Assembly: GCF_000472445.1 (NCBI RefSeq) | Contig: NZ_AXAJ01000018.1 | Coordinates: forward strand, 47,972 to 111,971 | Direction of reading: 5' to 3' | Length of the DNA: 64,000 nt | From: Burkholderia sp. WSM2230 | GTDB taxonomy: Bacteria > Pseudomonadota > Gammaproteobacteria > Burkholderiales > Burkholderiaceae | In this document: positions 60,366 through 64,000 of the stretch, piece after piece | How the letters are laid out: each line of letters starts with the position of its first letter | How positions within the stretch are numbered: the stretch's first letter is position 1 | Made by a program: the position numbers and the translations under genes | The notes under the pieces: generated by a model | What the model saw: the letters and a program-made list of their open reading frames with translations, nothing else | Databases searched by the model: none | What the model was told of the DNA's origin: nothing

Positions 60366-62150
60366 TCACTCATCGTCGCTGTCGTCTTCCTGCTCGACGT
60401 CGCCCGACGGCATGCCGTAACGCTTCACCAGCTCTGCCTTGAAGCCGGCGAGCGTCTTCTGTTCATCGCAGAGTTGATACAGATAGCTCAACTGCGACGG
60501 CCAGTCTTTCAGTTCCTCGGCGAAGATTTTCAGTCGCTCGACAGTATCGAATGCCGCGGCCGTATCTCCACTCAACGCCTGTAGCACCGCATAACGGCGC
60601 AGCACCGTTTCGCCGGGCAGGAGCGCCATCGCTTGACGATGCATCGCCAGCTTGTGTTGAAGGTCCATCGAGTTCATCGGAAGAAGCGTTGCCATGCCGT
60701 ACCCGCCCCATGCCCCGAACAGAAACGATGGTTCCGCTTGATATTGCTCAGCCGGACGCGTGCCGTAATACAGCACCTCCGCGCGGGCGTAATCGCGATA
60801 CACCGGATACAGCGCGGCAATGCCGCCGAACACGACCACGGCGAACACGCCGAACGACAGCCGCGCGGGCACGAGCCGCAGCGGGCGTGTCTCGAGCAGG
60901 CCAAACACGAACATGGCCGGCAGCAGGAAGAACATGTACTGCTGCGGATATTCGACGAGCGCATGCATGACAAGCACGCCAATCAGCGCAATGCCGAATA
61001 TGCGGGCCGCGCTCTGCGGCGCACGCACCACGCGCACGAGCCACGCAATGAGGCCAAACAGCACGATCGCGAGGCCAATCAGACCGGTCTTCGCCAGCAG
61101 GTCGATAAAAATGTCGTGCGAGTTATTGGCGATCTCCACATGGCCGAGCGTCTTCGCGAACTGATACTGGTAGCTCGGAAACTCGCCCCAGCCGACGCCC
61201 AGCAACGGGTGCGTGCGGAACATCGTCCAGCCGTATTTCCACAGCGCGAGCCGCGGCGCGATCTGGCCGGCGTCCTTGAAGCGATCCGCCGCGGATTGCC
61301 CGAGTTCGAGGTGATAGCGCACGTTGGCCCAACGAATCAGCGCATTAACGACGAAGAACATCACAGCAAGCGCAATCGGAATGAGCCATTGCCGATGGCT
61401 GCGGCGCAACTGCGGTTCAGCGCGCGTCTGTGCAAACGCCATCCAGAACCCGGCCACGACGATCACGCCCATTTGCAACCACGGACCCCGCGAGACGGTC
61501 AGCGCGAGCCCCACCGCGAAAATGGTCGAGACCAGCGCCCACATCGCGACGGCGATCCGGCGCGTCTGCACTAGGTACAGCGCGCCTGCCATCGCGAACG
61601 CGATATAGGTGGCGAGGTGATTCGCCTGCGCCATGTTGCCGAACGGCCGGCGCTCCACCGTCACGTTATACGCGACGACGAGCGGCGACACGCGAGCCTC
61701 GAGGTGAAAGAGCTGAATGACCTGGCAGAACACCGCAAACAATCCGCCAACAATGAGTGCGCAGGCCGCCCAGCGCAACGCGGTCTCGCTGAGCTTCGCG
61801 CGCGCAAAGCCATAGCCCGCATGCGTCGCCATGAAGGCGGCCAGCAGAAAACCGCCGCCGAGCCAGTTCATCGACGGCTGCGAGACCGGCAGCAGCACCG
61901 ATTGTGCGACCAGCAGCAGGCCGAACAGCAACGGAACAAGCGCCACCACGGGCGACGCAAAACCGATGCGCGGCTGCGAGCCCGCCACCAGGAGGACCAC
62001 GCCTGCGCCCATCAGCAGATACAACGCGAGCGCGGTGAATTCAGCGTAAAACGTCGGGATCGGATACGTGTGGTTGACGACTGCATAAGGCAGCACCAAC
62101 GCGAGAGCCAACAGAACGAGAGAAAGATAGCGCGCGAAAGGTGTGGGCAT
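60366..62150 (-). CDS. pglL: PglL/PilO-type O-oligosaccharyltransferase (Wzy_C domain)
   Basis: Predicted to transfer lipid-linked glycans to secreted proteins, here most likely the adjacent pilin. 594 residues, about 12 membrane helices beginning FARYLSLVLLALALVLPYAVV. The Wzy_C/PglL region contains WKYGWTMFRTHPLLGVGWGEFPSYQYQFAKTLGHVEIANNSHDIFIDLLAKTGLIGLAIVLFGLIAWLVR, with the catalytic-histidine motif of the family. A soluble acidic C-terminal part follows (ends SGDVEQEDDSDDE). I start at the ATG at 62150; a TTG further upstream overlaps a TATAGT -10-like element. It follows the type IV pilin gene on the same strand by 136 bases. Confidence 0.9.
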   Translation of the reverse strand: MPTPFARYLSLVLLALALVLPYAVVNHTYPIPTFYAEFTALALYLLMGAGVVLLVAGSQPRIGFASPVVALVPLLFGLLLVAQSVLLPVSQPSMNWLGGGFLLAAFMATHAGYGFARAKLSETALRWAACALIVGGLFAVFCQVIQLFHLEARVSPLVVAYNVTVERRPFGNMAQANHLATYIAFAMAGALYLVQTRRIAVAMWALVSTIFAVGLALTVSRGPWLQMGVIVVAGFWMAFAQTRAEPQLRRSHRQWLIPIALAVMFFVVNALIRWANVRYHLELGQSAADRFKDAGQIAPRLALWKYGWTMFRTHPLLGVGWGEFPSYQYQFAKTLGHVEIANNSHDIFIDLLAKTGLIGLAIVLFGLIAWLVRVVRAPQSAARIFGIALIGVLVMHALVEYPQQYMFFLLPAMFVFGLLETRPLRLVPARLSFGVFAVVVFGGIAALYPVYRDYARAEVLYYGTRPAEQYQAEPSFLFGAWGGYGMATLLPMNSMDLQHKLAMHRQAMALLPGETVLRRYAVLQALSGDTAAAFDTVERLKIFAEELKDWPSQLSYLYQLCDEQKTLAGFKAELVKRYGMPSGDVEQEDDSDDE

Positions 62151-62286
62151 CGAGTAAGCGGGTTGGGCGTCAGCAACCGGCGCACTATACAAAAAAATCC
62201 TTGCGCTGTGCGCCGGCTGGGCTTAAATATCCCGAAAATCAGCGATTTACGCTTGAGCCTCTAGCTTTGCGTGCAAGCGCCGTACG

Positions 62287-62919
62287 TTACGCGCGACACT
62301 CGGGCGGCGCGAGATTCGACGGCAATGTGGGCGCCTGCGTGGGCGTCGGCCCTGCACCGGGCGCAGGCAACGACGACGAGGTCTTGCCGCCAGCAAAGCA
62401 TTCCCACGCGAGCGCACCGGCCTGCACCGAGCCCTTGGTCAACGCGACGCGCGCCGTAGGCGCATCGATGTTGTCGGGCACCGACGGCACGAGCGTGATC
62501 GTGTTGGAACCGGCCGGCGCGACACGCGTCGTGAAGGCGACGGTGATCTGGCCGCTGTCGTCGTCGATATGAACGGATTCGACGTTGCGCGTGGCGGGCG
62601 GCGACGCATAGCCTCCGCCGAACGCGTTGCCGCTCGCCGCGTTTTCCGAAACGGCAAGCCGGGCCGAGGCCGCGAGCGACAGGCCCTCGCCCACGCGGCT
62701 GCGCGCGAGATAGTCCTGATACGCGGGAATCGCATAGGCGGCAATCACGCCGACAATCGCAAGCACGATCATCAGTTCGATCAGCGTAAAGCCGAAGCCG
62801 AGGCGCGAGCCGACGCGGCGGCAAGCTCGCGCGAGTCTCGCGGACCAGCGCGCTCGAGCAAGCCGCGAGTGCGCCCGCGTGGACTGGGAATAAGGGGAGT
62901 AAGGCAAGGTGACGATCAT
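62287..62919 (-). CDS. pilA: Type IV pilin (PilA-like) with unusually long leader
   Basis: Major-type pilin subunit, processed by prepilin peptidase and assembled into type IV pili. 210 residues. The processing site is LGFG|FTLIELMIVLAIVGVIAAYAIPAYQDYLARSRV, with Glu+5 and the hydrophobic N-terminal helix. The leader is about 43 residues and strongly basic (ARLARACRRVGSRLGFG), far longer than the usual 6-10. The head domain has a cysteine pair, WECFAGGK and PPECRA, fitting the disulfide-bonded loop. AGGAG precedes the ATG at 62919, and no better start exists. Adjacent to a PglL-type glycosyltransferase, so the Ser/Pro-rich C-terminus (TSSSLPAPGAGPTPTQAP) may be glycosylated. Confidence 0.9.
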   Translation of the reverse strand: MIVTLPYSPYSQSTRAHSRLARARWSARLARACRRVGSRLGFGFTLIELMIVLAIVGVIAAYAIPAYQDYLARSRVGEGLSLAASARLAVSENAASGNAFGGGYASPPATRNVESVHIDDDSGQITVAFTTRVAPAGSNTITLVPSVPDNIDAPTARVALTKGSVQAGALAWECFAGGKTSSSLPAPGAGPTPTQAPTLPSNLAPPECRA

Positions 62920-62937
62920 CGGCAGGCTCCTGAAACG

Positions 62938-62970
62938 AAAAACGCCTGCTCCACGGATCGGGAACAGGCG
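62938..62970 (-). terminator. Rho-independent terminator after the terC-like gene
   Basis: CGCCTGCTCC (62943-62952) and GGAACAGGCG (62961-62970) form a hairpin with one internal mismatch. Leftwards it is followed by TTTTT. It separates the terC-like gene from the pilin. Confidence 0.75.
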
Positions 62971-63056
62971 CTTCCATCGTAGCGAGCGACGCTCGTGTCA
63001 GACAGTCAGCCGAATGGCTAACCTCGAGTTCCCGGAGACACATACTGCATGCCGCC

Positions 63057-63761
63057 TCAGGCCGCGGCGGATTTCGCGTTGCGGCGCTTGATCACATAGC
63101 CAAGAATCACGACGAACAGCGCACCGGCGACGCTCATCCCGTATTCGGCAAGAGGCGTGTCGAGGACCGGCCAGCGGTCGCCGGCAGGATCGTTGATGAT
63201 GAGGCCGCCCGCGATCCAGCCGAGCAGCGCTGCGCCAAGCGTGATCACAATCGGGAAACGATCCAGCAGTTTCAGCACCAACTGGCTGCCCCACACGATC
63301 AGCGGAATACTCACCACCAGACCGAAGATCACCAGCGCGAGCCGATGCTGGGGGTCGGCGGCCTCGGCCGCGCCTGCGATGGCGATCACGTTGTCGAGAC
63401 TCATGACCGCATCCGCGACGATGATCGTCTTGATCGCCGAGACAAGCTTGTCGGCAGGCTTCACGTTCTCATGCGCGTCATGCGCCGGCGCCATCAGACG
63501 AACGCCGATCCACAGCAGCAGCAACCCGCCCGCAAATTTCAACAAGGGCACGTCGAGCAGCGCGACCGCGAACGCAATCAGTATCACGCGCAGCAGAATC
63601 GCGCCGGCCGTGCCCCACAGCACGCCCTTCGTGCGTTGTGCAGGCGGCAAGTTGCGGCAAGCAAGCGCGATTACGACGGCGTTGTCGCCACCCAGCAGAA
63701 TGTCGATGACGATGATCTGAATGACTGCGCCCCAGTGGAGCGTGGCGAGGAACTCGAGCAT
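63057..63761 (-). CDS. TerC/YjbE-family integral membrane protein
   Basis: Seven-helix membrane protein related to TerC and Bacillus YjbE; homologues act in metal (manganese) export or protein metalation. 234 residues. The two acidic membrane motifs of the family are IIVIDILLGGDNAVVIALACRNLP and IIVADAVMSLDNVIAIAGAAEAADP. I start at the ATG at 63761 (MLEFLATLHWGAVIQ), typical of YjbE homologues; the frame is open 37 codons upstream through a terminator hairpin. There is no Shine-Dalgarno sequence before the ATG. Confidence 0.88.
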   Translation of the reverse strand: MLEFLATLHWGAVIQIIVIDILLGGDNAVVIALACRNLPPAQRTKGVLWGTAGAILLRVILIAFAVALLDVPLLKFAGGLLLLWIGVRLMAPAHDAHENVKPADKLVSAIKTIIVADAVMSLDNVIAIAGAAEAADPQHRLALVIFGLVVSIPLIVWGSQLVLKLLDRFPIVITLGAALLGWIAGGLIINDPAGDRWPVLDTPLAEYGMSVAGALFVVILGYVIKRRNAKSAAA

Positions 63762-63798
63762 GAGCAAAAGAATAAGAAGGAACGGGAGGCGCAGACAA

Positions 63799-63832
63799 TA
63801 AAAAAGCGGAGGAGTGTTGAACTCCCCCGCTT
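63799..63832 (-). terminator. Rho-independent terminator after sucD
   Basis: Arms AAGCGGAGGAGT (63804-63815) and ACTCCCCCGCTT (63821-63832) pair with one G-U. Leftwards the stem is followed by TTTTATTG. It lies about 70 bases beyond the sucD stop and should end the sucCD transcript. Confidence 0.85.
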
Positions 63833-63904
63833 CGAGCCGCACGCCAACGAAAGGATCTCGTAAGCGTATCAAAAAAGGCGCCGCAACTGGGCGCCAGTTT
63901 CGAT

Positions 63905-64000
63905 TTACAACATCGCCTTCAGAAGACGCGCCATTTCCGACGGGTTCTTCGTGACCTTGATGCCGCAGGCGTCCATGATTTCCAGCTTCGCTTCGGCCGT
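63905..64000 (-). CDS. sucD: Succinyl-CoA synthetase alpha subunit, C-terminal end
   Basis: TCA cycle: succinyl-CoA to succinate with nucleotide phosphorylation. Only the last 31 codons are in the window: TAEAKLEIMDACGIKVTKNPSEMARLLKAML followed by TAA. The KVTKNPSEM segment closely matches the SucD C-terminus. The rest of the gene, and presumably sucC, lie to the right. Confidence 0.88.
   Translation of the reverse strand, partial: TAEAKLEIMDACGIKVTKNPSEMARLLKAML

Noticed and set aside
60366..62192. TTG start at 62192 for the glycosyltransferase
   Set aside because: It overlaps a TATAGT -10-like element and adds 14 residues without support; the ATG at 62150 precedes the first membrane helix directly.

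Overview
The window is a 64 kb piece of a GC-rich beta-proteobacterial chromosome, almost certainly Paraburkholderia/Burkholderia (Burkholderiaceae). The evidence is the gene content and order: a pgk-pyk-fba-purC-purE-purK-tsaC cluster, an azlDC / ilvE / zinc-finger / waaF block, a BpeAB-OprB-like efflux locus with a divergent TetR gene, and a sucD / terC / type IV pilin / pglL run. Protein families and codon use fit a core chromosome. I see no rRNA, tRNA, CRISPR array, insertion sequence or prophage. The species assignment is inference from gene content, not from a search.

Layout. 1-3.6 kb: the end of a ribose/xylose-type sugar ABC transporter (ATPase cut by the left edge, binding protein) under an AraC-type regulator. 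4.0-14.2 kb: a polyol (mannitol/sorbitol/arabitol) catabolic island built as two converging operons. The plus-strand arm carries a mannitol-type dehydrogenase, xylulokinase and a SorC/DeoR-type regulator. The minus-strand arm carries a sorbitol dehydrogenase, binding protein, two permeases, a HAD phosphatase and an ATPase. A 14-bp palindrome of the form nGAGCRAAYGCTCn occurs just upstream of both arms and is a good candidate for a shared operator. 14.6-17.3 kb: a zinc/manganese ABC importer whose ATPase ends in a His-rich tail. 17.3-19.3 kb: glutathione-dependent formaldehyde detoxification (frmB, frmA). 19.5-22.9 kb: a second xylulokinase and a urate/xanthine-type NCS2 permease.

23.0-30.1 kb: an RND efflux operon (MFP, RND pump, outer-membrane factor) with a divergent TetR repressor; one perfect inverted repeat sits inside the overlapping divergent promoters. 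30.1-34.1 kb: a cysteine hydrolase divergent from a GlxA-type AraC regulator, a CoxG-like SRPBCC protein, a DUF427 protein and a small secreted protein. 34.3-38 kb: a Do-family periplasmic protease next to an OmpR/QseC-type two-component pair (envelope stress). 38.1-42.6 kb: an 18-20 bp tandem-repeat array, a PBP4-like carboxypeptidase (dacB), a fatty-acid-hydroxylase-family membrane enzyme and an SGNH-hydrolase lipoprotein. 42.8-51.4 kb: the glycolysis / purine block on the minus strand. 51.6-57.8 kb: azlC/azlD divergent from ilvE, a zinc-finger protein, waaF, an NTF2-like protein, a YheT-like hydrolase and a conserved unknown protein. 57.9-64 kb: a BepA-like M48 protease, moaC, a PglL-type O-oligosaccharyltransferase next to a type IV pilin with a very long leader, a TerC/YjbE membrane protein, and the 3' end of sucD.

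Most of the window is recognisable core metabolism and I do not see a clear, previously undescribed multi-gene system. The points most worth following are the paired palindromes of the polyol regulon, the promoter/operator architecture of the efflux locus, the open coding-like stretch fused in frame upstream of pyruvate kinase, the tandem repeat arrays upstream of dacB and over the purE ribosome-binding site, and the His-tailed metal-transport ATPase.
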